Positions 1 through 8,979 of a stretch of DNA of 64,000 nt are shown here, one piece after another. Position 1 is the first letter of the stretch. Each line of letters starts with the position of its first letter. The notes beneath the pieces are model-generated. The model did no database searches and had not been told where the DNA came from. It saw only the letters and a program-made list of their open reading frames with translations. The stretch is from Halopiger djelfimassiliensis. Lineage in GTDB: Archaea > Halobacteriota > Halobacteria > Halobacteriales > Natrialbaceae. The position numbers and the translations under genes are program-made. The stretch covers positions 350,186-414,185 of the forward strand of contig NZ_HG315684.1 of assembly GCF_000455365.1 (NCBI RefSeq), in the 5' to 3' direction.

Positions 1-1
1 C

Positions 2-574
2 GTCCTGTATCTCGGTTCGATCGCGCTCGCGGTCGCACTCGGCGTCCCGGGAGCCGGGTATCTGGTACTGCCGCTGGTCGTCGCCCTTCTGTACTCGACG
101 GGCGGTCTCAAGCGCGTCTTTCTCGTGAAAAACCTCGTCGTCGGGGCCGCGTGGGGGCTGCTTCCGCTTGGCGTCGGCTACTACTACCAGCAGCTTTGGA
201 CGATAGAGGTGCTGTTTCTGGCCGGCTACGTCACCGCCATGATCACCATCGCCGCGGTGATCTTCGACGTCAAGGATATCGAAGGCGACCGGGAGGAAGG
301 AATCGCTACGGTCCCGAACACGCTCGGTCTGCGGTGGACGCGGCTCCTCTCGCAGGCGGCGAACGTCGTCGTCGCCGCGGCCGTCGTCGCGCTCGTCCGG
401 ACCGGCGTCGTCTCTGTCGACTTCCTCGTCGTGCTCGCGATGAACGGATACGTCGGCGCTTACATCCCCTTCGCGACACCCGACCGCGGCCCGCTGTTCT
501 ACGGGTTCATCGTCGACGGGGAACACGTCTTTCTCGCCGCGCTCGTGGTCGCACTCGAGGTCGCGGTCTGGTAA
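2..574 (+). CDS. UbiA family prenyltransferase (5' truncated by window edge)
   Basis: The frame is open from the first bases of the window, so only the C-terminal ~190 residues are present. It is strongly hydrophobic with several membrane segments. It carries the second aspartate-rich motif of UbiA prenyltransferases (DVKDIEGDREEG, then TVPNTLG), which binds the Mg-diphosphate of the prenyl donor. UbiA enzymes move prenyl groups onto lipid, quinone or carotenoid acceptors in the membrane. The first Asp motif lies outside the window, so the acceptor (lipid glycerol, menaquinone or carotenoid elongation) cannot be told. A GTG at 125 is internal to the protein and is not the start. It converges with the dehydrogenase downstream. 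Confidence 0.85.
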   Translation, partial: VLYLGSIALAVALGVPGAGYLVLPLVVALLYSTGGLKRVFLVKNLVVGAAWGLLPLGVGYYYQQLWTIEVLFLAGYVTAMITIAAVIFDVKDIEGDREEGIATVPNTLGLRWTRLLSQAANVVVAAAVVALVRTGVVSVDFLVVLAMNGYVGAYIPFATPDRGPLFYGFIVDGEHVFLAALVVALEVAVW

Positions 575-629
575 CCGAGCGGCGATCGGCCCCGCGGACG
601 GCCCACGGAAGCCGGCCGCCGCCGGCAGG

Positions 630-1469
630 TTAGGGCAATCGTTTGACGGTCTCGAAAAGCCGGTCCCGAACAGCCGTCGGGACGAGGCTGCCAAGCCACA
701 GCTGGTACTTCCACGGCCCGACGACATAGCGCGCGTCAGGGTTTTTCGCGTGAACTGCGTCGACGATGACGTCCGCGACCCGCTCGGGCTGGATGTAGCC
801 GACCGCCTTGTCGAGGAACCGTCGATCGTACCGGTCCTCGTCGAAGAGCCGGTAGAACCAGTCGTAGGCACCCGTCTCCTCGAGTCGGTCCGTCTCGGCG
901 AGTGCCCGGTTCCCGAAGTTCGTCTCGACGGGACCGGGTTCGATCAGGACGACGTCGATGCCGTGGTCCGACACCTCCACGCGCAACGCGTCGCTCAGCC
1001 CCTCGATGGCCCACTTCGACGCCGTGTACGCGCCCTGTCCGGGAAAGAACGTCCGGCCGTAGACGCTCGAGATGTTGACGATCCGGCCGTGTCCCTGGCG
1101 GCGCATGATCGGCAACGCCGCCCTGATGAGTCGGTGTTGGCCGAAGGTGTTGACGTCGAACTGCCGTTCGACGGCCTCAGTCGGAACCTCCTCTACGGGG
1201 CCGATCTGTCCGTACCCGGCGTTGTTGACCAGACAGTCGAGCCGCCCGGTCTCGTCGTCGATTCGCTCGACGACAGTGTCGACCTGCTCGGCGTCGGTGA
1301 CGTCGAGCGTGGCGGTTTCACAGCCCAGTTCGGCGAGTGCCTCGAGATCGTCGCGATCCGGGTCGGTTGCGTACACCGTCCAACCGCGCTCGTCGAACGC
1401 GCGGGCGGTTTCGGTTCCGATACCCGAAGCACAGCCCGTGATCAGGACCGTCGGCGAACGCATAGCCAC
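630..1469 (-). CDS. Short-chain dehydrogenase/reductase (SDR)
   Basis: This is a 279-residue classical SDR. The Rossmann motif TGCASGIG lies near residues 11-18, NNAG near 82-85, the catalytic Ser near 134-135, and YTASK gives the catalytic Tyr148/Lys152. An aspartate after the second beta strand (ATDPDRD) favours NAD(H), but this is not decisive. Length and motifs are normal for the family and nothing is missing. The substrate cannot be predicted. A second ATG two codons in (1463) is an equally good start. It is convergent with the UbiA gene and is followed upstream by a small zinc-ribbon gene on the same strand, 85 bases away, so it is probably a separate transcript. Confidence 0.88.
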   Translation of the reverse strand: MAMRSPTVLITGCASGIGTETARAFDERGWTVYATDPDRDDLEALAELGCETATLDVTDAEQVDTVVERIDDETGRLDCLVNNAGYGQIGPVEEVPTEAVERQFDVNTFGQHRLIRAALPIMRRQGHGRIVNISSVYGRTFFPGQGAYTASKWAIEGLSDALRVEVSDHGIDVVLIEPGPVETNFGNRALAETDRLEETGAYDWFYRLFDEDRYDRRFLDKAVGYIQPERVADVIVDAVHAKNPDARYVVGPWKYQLWLGSLVPTAVRDRLFETVKRLP

Positions 1470-1554
1470 AGTTCACGCGTCAACTGGATAATCCTTCGAC
1501 GCGCAACTGTCGGCACTCGAGCGGCTCCGGGTGCCGAAACGCGACCGTTCCCGA

Positions 1555-1782
1555 TCAGTCCCGGTCGGTCTCGCTCCAGTCACAGTCCTGGCACTTCCGG
1601 CCCGTCACGAACTCGGTGACCGACGGCATGTAGCCGACTTCAAGAACGTTGCCCCCGCAGTCGGGACACTCCCTGTCGGCTTCCTCGATCGATTCGGCTT
1701 CCATCACCGATTCGCCCTCGATCAGTTCCGCGAGCGCTTCGGCCGTAACCATTCGCCCCTGAACGACGCGATTCTCGCTCAC
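1555..1782 (-). CDS. Small zinc-ribbon protein (DUF5795-like)
   Basis: 75 residues with two CxxC pairs (CPDCGGN and CQDCDW) separated by about 20 residues, a typical zinc ribbon. The N-terminal half is acidic (IEGESVMEAES). It resembles the haloarchaeal DUF5795 family, recognised from memory. No enzymatic residues are visible, so a role in protein or nucleic acid contact is only a guess. Codon use is normal and the gene starts with ATG at 1782. Monocistronic, divergent from the small gene at 1939. Confidence 0.72.
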   Translation of the reverse strand: MSENRVVQGRMVTAEALAELIEGESVMEAESIEEADRECPDCGGNVLEVGYMPSVTEFVTGRKCQDCDWSETDRD

Positions 1783-1938
1783 ACTCGAGCTACCGGGCGC
1801 GACCCCCTAAGCGTTTTCAGTGCTCCCTCGGTGAGCTGGCCGTGACGGCCGGCTCCGACTCCGGGGAACCGGTTCAGGAGTAAGCGGCCTGTAGCTGCGG
1901 GCACAACGGTATAGGGGACGACGCGCCAACGCCGGTGT

Positions 1939-2256
1939 ATGGAGACACGATGGGTGACCGTCGACGGTGTGCACCTGCAACTGCCCGAAGACTGCACCGT
2001 CGAACGGCTTCGAGACGCCCTCCACAAACCGTCGGACGCGGTCCTGATTGCGGTGACGGGCGACCTCGTCTCCGTCGTTCACGAGGACGAGCGACCGCTC
2101 TCCGAGATGGTCGCGGGCTGTGCGGACACCTACTACTTCAGGCGGGACGACGAACCGGACCGAAACGAAATTCTGGCGGCCGCCGAGATCGAGGCGGCGC
2201 TTGCGGATCCAACGACCGACGAGACCACCTTCCAGCGGCCGGGGATCGATCACTGA
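1939..2256 (+). CDS. Hypothetical protein, possible ubiquitin-like/TGS fold
   Basis: 105 residues, acidic, with no signal peptide or membrane segment. The first ~70 residues alternate short strands and one helix (WVTVDGVHLQLPEDCTVERL, then a helix, then VLIAVTGDLVSVV), ending in an aromatic strand with YYF. The order is suggestive of a beta-grasp (ubiquitin/TGS) fold, which is inference only. The C-terminal ~30 residues look disordered. There is no operon partner: the next gene starts 257 bases downstream. The function is unknown. Confidence 0.6.
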   Translation: METRWVTVDGVHLQLPEDCTVERLRDALHKPSDAVLIAVTGDLVSVVHEDERPLSEMVAGCADTYYFRRDDEPDRNEILAAAEIEAALADPTTDETTFQRPGIDH

Positions 2257-2513
2257 TACGACGCCTCCGCCGGTCCACTGGAGATCACGGACGTCGTCGA
2301 CGATCCGTCGGTGGGCCGATACCGGTTCGAGCCTCCCGCTCGAACGACGCGGCCGAATCGGCGGGAAAGAACGTATTACCGACCGACAAATCCGCCTTGT
2401 TCCATCGCCGATCGGACAAGTCGAGGTTAGCGGAGCAACGATGGCGGCGGTTTATGACCGGACGGGGAGACGCCGAGACGTGGCGTTCCGACCGCTGTCA
2501 GTAGGGGTACACA

Positions 2514-4385
2514 ATGCGCGACAGTGAACGTATTCCGGTATCGAGACGCATCGTTTTGCAATCGGCTGCGGCGACGTCCATCGCGGGGCTGGGCGCGACT
2601 GCGACGGCACAGGAGGACGAACCGGACGCGGATATCGAGCTCGGCGGACGGGTGAGCAACTGGGTCGGGGTCGCGCCCGACGAGATCGCGGACGAACGGA
2701 ACCCGACCCTCGAGTTGGTCGCGGGCGAGGAGTACACGCTCGTCTGGGAGAATCTGGACGGGGCACCACACAACTTCGTCATCGTCGACGAGAACGACGA
2801 GCGATTCGTCGAGAGCGAGATCGTCTCCACCTCGGGGGAGACACAGACCGTCGAGTTCACCGCCGAGGAGGGAATGGTCGAATACTTCTGTGGGCCGCAT
2901 CGCTCCTCGATGAACGGCGAGATCGAACTCGTCGCCGAGGGCGACGGGGACGAGACACAGACAGACCTCGTCGGCGAGGGACCGACCGTCGGCCTCGAGA
3001 CCGTCGCCGAAGGATTGACCGCGCCCGTCGAGTTCAAGATCGCCGACGAGGAGCGCGACCGGCGCTTTATCGTCGATCAGACGGGCGGGATATACGTCCA
3101 CGGCGAAGACGGCCTCGAGGAGGAACCGTTTCTCGACGTCTCGGACCGCCTCGTCGACCTTCGGGAGGAGTTCGACGAACGTGGATTGCTCGGCCTCGCG
3201 TTCCATCCCGACTTCGCGGAGAACGGGCGGTTCTTCGTCCGCTACAGCGCGCCGCCGCGGGAGGGAACGCCAGAGGAGTACGATCACACGTTCGTCCTCG
3301 CGGAATTCCAGGCGACGGACGACGGCGAGGCCGCCGACCCGGACTCCGAGCGGACGATCCTCGAGGTTCCGGAGCCACAGTTCAACCACAATGCCGGGCC
3401 GATCGCGTTCGGGCCGGACGGCTACCTCTACGTCGCCACCGGCGACGGCGGCGGCGCAAACGACGTGGGCGACGGCCACGTCGAGGACTGGTACGACGAA
3501 AACGAGGGCGGGAACGGACAGGATACCGAGGAGAACCTGCTGGGCGGCATGCTCCGGCTCGACGTCGATACCGAGTCGGACGACCGCGCCTACGGCGTTC
3601 CGGACGATAACCCCCTCGTCGACGAGGAGGATCACCTCGACGAATACTACGCGTGGGGGATGCGCAACCCGTGGGGGATGAGCTTCACCGAAGCGGGCGC
3701 GCTTCTGGCGTCCGATGTCGGACAGGAACTGTTCGAGAGCGTCAACCACGTCGAACAGGGCGGAAACTACGCCTGGAACGTCAAGGAAGGGACCCACTGT
3801 TTCAGCACGGACTCCCCGACGGAGCCGCCAGAGGAGTGTCCGCAGGAGACCCCCGACTCGGTTCGCGGCGGCGAACCGCTGTTGGACCCGGTGATCGAGT
3901 ATCCGCAGGAGATCGATCGCGAGCCGTTCGGGACGGCCGTGGTCGGGGGCTACGTGTACGAGAGCGACGAGATCGGCGACCTCACGGGAACGTACGTCTT
4001 CGGGGACTGGAGCCGGAACGGCGACGGGCCCGGACGGTTGCTCCTCGCGCGCCCGCCGACGGAGTGGATGGACGAGAACGCTGCGATCGAAGCCGAGGAC
4101 GACGCGGAGGAAGACGACTTCTTCATCGACCCGCCGGAGGAAGACGACGAAGCTCCGCAGCCCGACGACGGGCTGTGGCCGATCGAGGAACTGACCGTCG
4201 AAGCCGTCGGCGAGGACGACGACACCGACGACATCGTCCGGGACGGCGACCTCAACCGGCTCGTATACGGATTCGGCCGGGACGCCGACGGCGAACTCTA
4301 CGTTCTCACCTCGACGACGCCGTCCGTCACCGACGGCGACGGATCCGTCCACCGGATCGTCCCGCAGGAGCGGTACGAACACTGA
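2514..4385 (+). CDS. Tat-exported cupredoxin-aldose (sorbosone) dehydrogenase fusion
   Basis: 623 residues. Residues 1-32 form a Tat signal (SRRIVLQ followed by a small-residue stretch). Residues ~40-142 are a type-1 copper cupredoxin domain with ligands His86, Cys126, His129 and Met133 (CGPHRSSM). Residues ~158-620 are a six-bladed glucose/sorbosone dehydrogenase propeller (GLLGLAFHPDFAENGRFFVR, AFGPDGYLYVATGDGG, WGMRNPWGMSF), which in the family binds PQQ and oxidises aldose sugars. The copper domain would accept electrons outside the membrane (inferred). Acidic low-complexity inserts lie near residues 520-550. It converges on the PQQ enzyme gene at 4428 with only 42 bases between. A paralogue with a different domain order lies at 16030-18204. 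Confidence 0.86.
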   Translation: MRDSERIPVSRRIVLQSAAATSIAGLGATATAQEDEPDADIELGGRVSNWVGVAPDEIADERNPTLELVAGEEYTLVWENLDGAPHNFVIVDENDERFVESEIVSTSGETQTVEFTAEEGMVEYFCGPHRSSMNGEIELVAEGDGDETQTDLVGEGPTVGLETVAEGLTAPVEFKIADEERDRRFIVDQTGGIYVHGEDGLEEEPFLDVSDRLVDLREEFDERGLLGLAFHPDFAENGRFFVRYSAPPREGTPEEYDHTFVLAEFQATDDGEAADPDSERTILEVPEPQFNHNAGPIAFGPDGYLYVATGDGGGANDVGDGHVEDWYDENEGGNGQDTEENLLGGMLRLDVDTESDDRAYGVPDDNPLVDEEDHLDEYYAWGMRNPWGMSFTEAGALLASDVGQELFESVNHVEQGGNYAWNVKEGTHCFSTDSPTEPPEECPQETPDSVRGGEPLLDPVIEYPQEIDREPFGTAVVGGYVYESDEIGDLTGTYVFGDWSRNGDGPGRLLLARPPTEWMDENAAIEAEDDAEEDDFFIDPPEEDDEAPQPDDGLWPIEELTVEAVGEDDDTDDIVRDGDLNRLVYGFGRDADGELYVLTSTTPSVTDGDGSVHRIVPQERYEH

Positions 4386-4427
4386 TCGCCCCGGGGCGAC
4401 CGACGCTTCGAAAAACGGGGAACGCCG

Positions 4428-6383
4428 TCAGATCTCGAGCGAGTAGACGGCGAGCGTGGTTCCCAGTTCGACGTCGGTGTGGTGGCCGCCGCCGGCCGGC
4501 ATCGCGATGTACTGTTTCTCTTCGTGGGGATCGACCCAGGTAATCGGCGCGCCGTCGACCCCGTGGTCGGCCACCTCGTACTCGGCGAGTCGGTCGCCCG
4601 TCTCGACGTCGTAGGCGACCATCAGGCCGTTTGGCGTCCCCGCAAAGACGAGTCCGGTCGGCGTCGTGAACGACCCGCCACGGGGAGCGTAGTTGGTCCA
4701 GTCGTACCACTCCTGCCACTTCACGTCGCCGGAGTAGGGATCGATGCCGGCGATCACGCCGGTCGCGCCGTTCCACTCCCGGGGGTAGTTGGGTCGTCCC
4801 TCGCCGACGACGGGTCCCTCGTCCTCGTCTTCGTCCGCCGCGCCCTCCGTGTCTCCGTCCCGTGCCTCCTCGACGTCTTCGCCCTCCGGTTCTTCTCCCT
4901 CGTCGACCTCCGCCTCGAGGTGGGGGTCTTCCTCCTCGGCGACCTCCTCGGCGTCGAGGGTCGGATCGTCCGGCTCCTCGGCCTCCTCGGGCGGTTCGGC
5001 GGTGGCGATGTCCATCCCCATGTACCGTTCGCCGGCCTCGTATTCGGTTTCGTACCACGACAGCGCCATCGGCGTGTTGGTCCCTTTCACGACCATCGTC
5101 CGCGTGTTGGGGTCGTACGAACTGGGTTGTGGATTGGTTCCGCCGGAGAGGTGTGGCATCATCCACGGGGCGTTCTCGAGGTCCTCGTACGGCGGCAGCG
5201 TGAACGTGTTCACGTGCTGGACGTACTCCTCGCTGCGCTGGTGGAGCTGTCCGGTCTCCATGTTGACCGTAAAGACCCAGCCGGTCTTGGAGGGCCACGC
5301 GGCGAACTTCGTCGGCTCGCCGTCGTGTTCCTCTTCGAAGACCAGCGGCGGCGGCGAGGAGTCGTAATCCCACCAGTCGTGGGGGATGTCCTGATAGTGC
5401 CACTCGTACTCGCCCGTCTCGATGTCGATCCCGACCTTACCGCACGTGAAGGGGTTGAACCCGGGGCGAACGGTGCCGTACCACGGGCCGGGGTTGGCAC
5501 ACGGGACGACGACCGTTCCCTCCTCGGGTTCGATCGCGCCCGACGGCCACGCGGTGCCGCCGCCGTGTCGCCAGGATTCGCCGACCCACTCGTGGGTGGG
5601 CGTCATGTTGAACCGCCACTGGGGGTTGCCCTCGAGATCGATCGCGTCGAAGAAGCCACTGACGCCGAACTCGCCGCCGAAGCTGCCTTTCATCAGCGTT
5701 CCGTCGTAGATCAGCGGCGGGAACGAGGAGGTCGACCCCCGCTCGCGTTCCCACTGGAGTTCCTCGTGCATGAGGTCGTCGGCGACTTCGCCGCGATAGG
5801 CCGCGGCCCCGTTGAAGTACCACTCCTCCTCGCCGGTGTAGCGATCGATCGCGATGACGCCCAGATCGAGCGTGCTCTTGTAGACGGTATCGCCGAGGAC
5901 GGCCGGACCACGCTCGGCCGGCGGCGCGTCCTCCGAGTAGCCGACGGCCGGTTCGTAGAAGTGTTCCCAGAGCTTCTCGCCGGTCCGTGCGTTCAGCGCG
6001 TAGAGCTGGTCGGCACCGACCGTCGTGTACATGATCGGCGGATCGCCGTGGACGACCAGTGGCGACCCCTGAAACTCGTGGCTCGGGTTCTCCTCGAGGA
6101 CCTGCGGCGGAGCCAGATCGATCCGCCACTCGAGTTCGATCTCCTCGAGGGTCTCGGGTGTGATGTGTTCGGCCGTGGTGTAGCGCTGGTTCTCGTAGGC
6201 ACCGCCGAAAAGCAGCCAGTTGGTCTCCTCCTCTTTCGTCTGCCGGAGGTCCTCCTCCGTGACGTCGACTTCCGGAATCGCGTCGGTATTGCCCTGTGCG
6301 ACGTGGGATTCGCCCGGTTTTTCGTGCCACGGTGCGTCGTCCGGGAGAGCGATGTGCTCCGTTTCGGGGGTTTCGTAGGTCAT
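4428..6383 (-). CDS. PQQ-dependent alcohol/glucose dehydrogenase-like propeller, no signal peptide
   Basis: 651 residues of the eight-bladed quinoprotein dehydrogenase family. The N-terminal signature (NWLLFGGAYENQRY) and the active-site region (NPGPWYGTVRPGF, then WHYQDIPHDWWDYD with the catalytic Asp) are present, as are several tryptophan docking motifs. Residues ~460-529 are a highly acidic insertion, rich in Glu and Asp, not expected in the core fold. There is no signal peptide: the protein starts MTYETPETEH with no hydrophobic stretch, although family members work outside the cytoplasm. Its start codon overlaps by one base the stop of the upstream gene, which has a Tat signal, so the two are translated together and may be exported as one complex (inferred). 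Confidence 0.85.
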   Translation of the reverse strand: MTYETPETEHIALPDDAPWHEKPGESHVAQGNTDAIPEVDVTEEDLRQTKEEETNWLLFGGAYENQRYTTAEHITPETLEEIELEWRIDLAPPQVLEENPSHEFQGSPLVVHGDPPIMYTTVGADQLYALNARTGEKLWEHFYEPAVGYSEDAPPAERGPAVLGDTVYKSTLDLGVIAIDRYTGEEEWYFNGAAAYRGEVADDLMHEELQWERERGSTSSFPPLIYDGTLMKGSFGGEFGVSGFFDAIDLEGNPQWRFNMTPTHEWVGESWRHGGGTAWPSGAIEPEEGTVVVPCANPGPWYGTVRPGFNPFTCGKVGIDIETGEYEWHYQDIPHDWWDYDSSPPPLVFEEEHDGEPTKFAAWPSKTGWVFTVNMETGQLHQRSEEYVQHVNTFTLPPYEDLENAPWMMPHLSGGTNPQPSSYDPNTRTMVVKGTNTPMALSWYETEYEAGERYMGMDIATAEPPEEAEEPDDPTLDAEEVAEEEDPHLEAEVDEGEEPEGEDVEEARDGDTEGAADEDEDEGPVVGEGRPNYPREWNGATGVIAGIDPYSGDVKWQEWYDWTNYAPRGGSFTTPTGLVFAGTPNGLMVAYDVETGDRLAEYEVADHGVDGAPITWVDPHEEKQYIAMPAGGGHHTDVELGTTLAVYSLEI

Positions 6384-7318
6384 TAGCGGCTCACCTCCAG
6401 GGGAGCGCGCATGTCGTCGGTAATTTGGATCACGTCGTTGCGGAGGAACTCCTGTCCGATGATCATGATCGCGGTGCTGCCGCTCGTCAGCGCCGAGAGG
6501 TGCTCGTCGGTGATCTCACTGGTCGCGAGATCGTGTGCGGCCGAGCCCAGCAGGTAGTAGCCGCCGAGCATCGACTTGACGTCCCAGAGTCCGTTATCGA
6601 TCATCTCCTCGGTGAGCAACACGTCGTTTTGCCAGAGGAAGTGATCGAGCCCGTCGATCCACAGGAGCGCCCCCTCCGCCGCGCGCTGGTGCAACGGCGC
6701 GACGTACTCGTGGACGACGCCGTCGTCGACGGCGTCCGCCGGCGGATAGTCCGGCGTCGCCATCCACCACGACAGTTGCTCGCGTACGTTGACGATGTTG
6801 ACGACGAGCGCCGTCTGCTCCTGTTCCGCAAAGCCGACCTCCGAGAGCGTCGCCGGAAGCGAGTCGATGTGCAGGAGCTGTCGCGTCGTCTCCTCGATGT
6901 GTTCCGGCGTAAACGCCGGCAGGTTCTCCTCCGCGCTCGCGAAGAAGCCGACCTCGGACAGGTGGTCGTTGATCGTCCAGGCGGGGCCGGTCAGCGATTG
7001 GTACGCGCTGGCCCCCGCGTCCGGGACGCCCATCGCGGCGATCTCGGGCAAGCGGTCGAAGGATTCGGTCAGTGCCGTAAGCTCTTCGCTCAACAGCGTG
7101 GCGTCGAGCGTGCCTGTAAGCCCGTCCTGCACCGCTTTCCCCATCTCCGCCAGTCCGCCCGCGGCACCGCTCGAGACTTCGCTTCGGAGGTCACGGAGCG
7201 TCGCACCGGCAACGCCGCCACCCACGATGATCCCGAGTGCCTTCAGAAACTCCCGTCGATCCTGGTCGCTTACTTCACCGTAGCTATACCTGCGCTCTGG
7301 ATTGGTACCGTATGCCAT
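6383..7318 (-). CDS. Tat-signal protein of unknown family, partner of the PQQ dehydrogenase
   Basis: About 311 residues from ATG 7318 (an ATG at 7330 adds four). A twin-arginine motif (DRREFLKALG) near residue 23-32 is followed by a glycine/alanine-rich hydrophobic stretch (GIIVGGGVAGA), so it is a probable Tat substrate or Tat-anchored subunit. The rest is helical, with no cofactor motif recognised: few Cys, scattered His, and LSWWMATPDYPP in mid-protein. It is first in a two-gene operon with the PQQ propeller enzyme, overlapping by one base. A role as its export chaperone, membrane anchor or electron-transfer partner is inferred from that arrangement. Confidence 0.7.
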   Translation of the reverse strand: MAYGTNPERRYSYGEVSDQDRREFLKALGIIVGGGVAGATLRDLRSEVSSGAAGGLAEMGKAVQDGLTGTLDATLLSEELTALTESFDRLPEIAAMGVPDAGASAYQSLTGPAWTINDHLSEVGFFASAEENLPAFTPEHIEETTRQLLHIDSLPATLSEVGFAEQEQTALVVNIVNVREQLSWWMATPDYPPADAVDDGVVHEYVAPLHQRAAEGALLWIDGLDHFLWQNDVLLTEEMIDNGLWDVKSMLGGYYLLGSAAHDLATSEITDEHLSALTSGSTAIMIIGQEFLRNDVIQITDDMRAPLEVSR

Positions 7319-7330
7319 GGCACATAACAA

Positions 7331-7722
7331 CAGACAATATCTCGTTCATTAGTCGTTGTCACGGTTTCGCCGGTTGTCATCTGTTTATTCGTAGCTGGAT
7401 ATCAAAATACTTGTTCAGTATTGGGCGGAAATGATTTAGGAATCGACAACGACGCATTGGTCGGAGCCGATCCGAAACGCCGTGGCCGACGCTCGGTTCA
7501 GTGCCGACCCACGAAAGGGGCCGGGGAGCGGGCGTTTCCGCCAAAAACAGCTAATTACTATAGTTCATCACCAATTATGTCGGTGGGTGTTCAAAAGAAT
7601 CCAAGAATACCCGAAAAACCTCATACCCACCGGCGAGCCGTGTCCGCCGGTCGTTCGAACGGGACCGAACCCGGCTTGTCGTCGGCCTCGAAACGAGGGG
7701 GCGTTCTCGAGGCGGTCCTCGG
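7331..7722. other. Gene-free spacer, promoter region for the PQQ operon
   Basis: About 390 bases between two genes read on the minus strand. The part next to the Tat-signal gene (7320-7440) is clearly AT-richer than its surroundings, fitting a promoter and leader for that operon. A second AT-rich patch lies near 7550-7620. I see no credible coding frame, RNA gene or repeat. Confidence 0.5.
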
Positions 7723-8979
7723 TTAGAGGATGGTCACGATCGTCTCGTAGAGCGACTGAACCGTAAGGAGGCTCCCGACAAGCAGGACGAACCCGGCGGC
7801 GAGAAATCCCACGTTCTCGTACCACTCGACATCGTCGTAGGTGTTGACGGCACCGATGAGCGCGAAGACGGTCACGGGCAGTCCGATCGCACCGTTGACG
7901 GCCGGCATGATGATCGCCATCTCGACGGGACCGAAGCCCGTAGAGACGAGCAACGGAAGGGCAACGATCGCCGAGAGGACGATAAGGGCGATGACCGTCC
8001 GTCTGAACCCGCGATCGCCGAAGACCGTCGGCTGGCCGATCGACTGTGGAATCATGAACCCGGCCCCGAACAGCGTCCCGGTCGCCGACGTAATGCTCGC
8101 CAGAAACGCCGCGAGGACGAACACGATCAGTGCGTATTCGCCGAGAATCGCCGCAAGCGGTTCTCCGGGACCTGTCAGCGTCATCTCGCCTTCCGAGAGG
8201 GTAACGGCGGAGACGATCATCACGAAACTACCGATAGTGAGCGTCGTGGCGATACCGAAGGCGTTGTCCCGCCTGTACCGCCAGATGTCGGTCCACTCCT
8301 TGGTCGGCTTGATGCTCGACTGGATGAAGAAGTTCGGCCAGTAGACGGTCGTCCCCAGCAGGGCGATGACCGCGGTGAGATAGCCGATCTCGTTTTGGAT
8401 CGCCGGTTGCAGTCCGGCGGCGACCGATTGCCACGGCACGTCTAGCCCGACGAGGAGCAACCCGTACGAGCCGAACACGGCGAACACGGCGGCTGCGATC
8501 GCCGCTTCGACGCGATCGTAGACTTTGAGCTGAACGATCGCGACGCCGCCGCCGCCGGCGAGAACGATGCCGACGACCACGTTGTCGAGTCCCGGCAGGA
8601 GCCACGCCAGCGCCGCTCCCGCGACCGCGTAGTTCGAGACGGCCCACAGCGCCGACAGCAGTGAAATCGACACGACGAGCGTCGTGCCACCGATCGGGAG
8701 CGTATCGACGAGATACTCCGCGAGTGGCTCGTCAGCGACCGCGAGGCGGGCGCTCATGTCGTGGAGCGCGATATCGATGAGGAACGCGAGCGGGAGGACC
8801 CACAGGAGCGAGAACGCGAAGTTCGCCCCCGTGTCGGCGAGGATATACACTGATCCCGCGCCGAAGACGTTCGCGGCGAACAGGATACCCAACCCGTATC
8901 TGTAAAGCGCACCGTGGATCGTCTCACCGCCGGGAACCGTTTTGACCAGTTCCGAAGCCGATGCTGGTTTTTCGCTCAT
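7723..8979 (-). CDS. NRAMP-like membrane transporter
   Basis: 418 residues, about 11 hydrophobic segments, no signal peptide. Its overall pattern (TM1 as ANVFGAGSVYILADTGANFAF, a TM6-like NFFIQSSIKPTKEW and a GTLFGAGF segment) is that of the NRAMP/Mn-Fe transporter superfamily (LeuT fold). The canonical metal-binding DPGN of TM1 and the MPH motif of TM6 are not seen in their usual form, so it may carry another substrate, as other divergent NRAMP relatives do. It stands alone, upstream of a decayed tRNA-flanking island. Family call fairly confident, substrate unknown. Confidence 0.68.
   Translation of the reverse strand: MSEKPASASELVKTVPGGETIHGALYRYGLGILFAANVFGAGSVYILADTGANFAFSLLWVLPLAFLIDIALHDMSARLAVADEPLAEYLVDTLPIGGTTLVVSISLLSALWAVSNYAVAGAALAWLLPGLDNVVVGIVLAGGGGVAIVQLKVYDRVEAAIAAAVFAVFGSYGLLLVGLDVPWQSVAAGLQPAIQNEIGYLTAVIALLGTTVYWPNFFIQSSIKPTKEWTDIWRYRRDNAFGIATTLTIGSFVMIVSAVTLSEGEMTLTGPGEPLAAILGEYALIVFVLAAFLASITSATGTLFGAGFMIPQSIGQPTVFGDRGFRRTVIALIVLSAIVALPLLVSTGFGPVEMAIIMPAVNGAIGLPVTVFALIGAVNTYDDVEWYENVGFLAAGFVLLVGSLLTVQSLYETIVTIL

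Noticed and set aside
4479..6386. A plus-strand open frame opposite the PQQ dehydrogenase
   Set aside because: Minus strand has all PQQ propeller motifs; the plus-strand peptide has none and is a GC-driven shadow.
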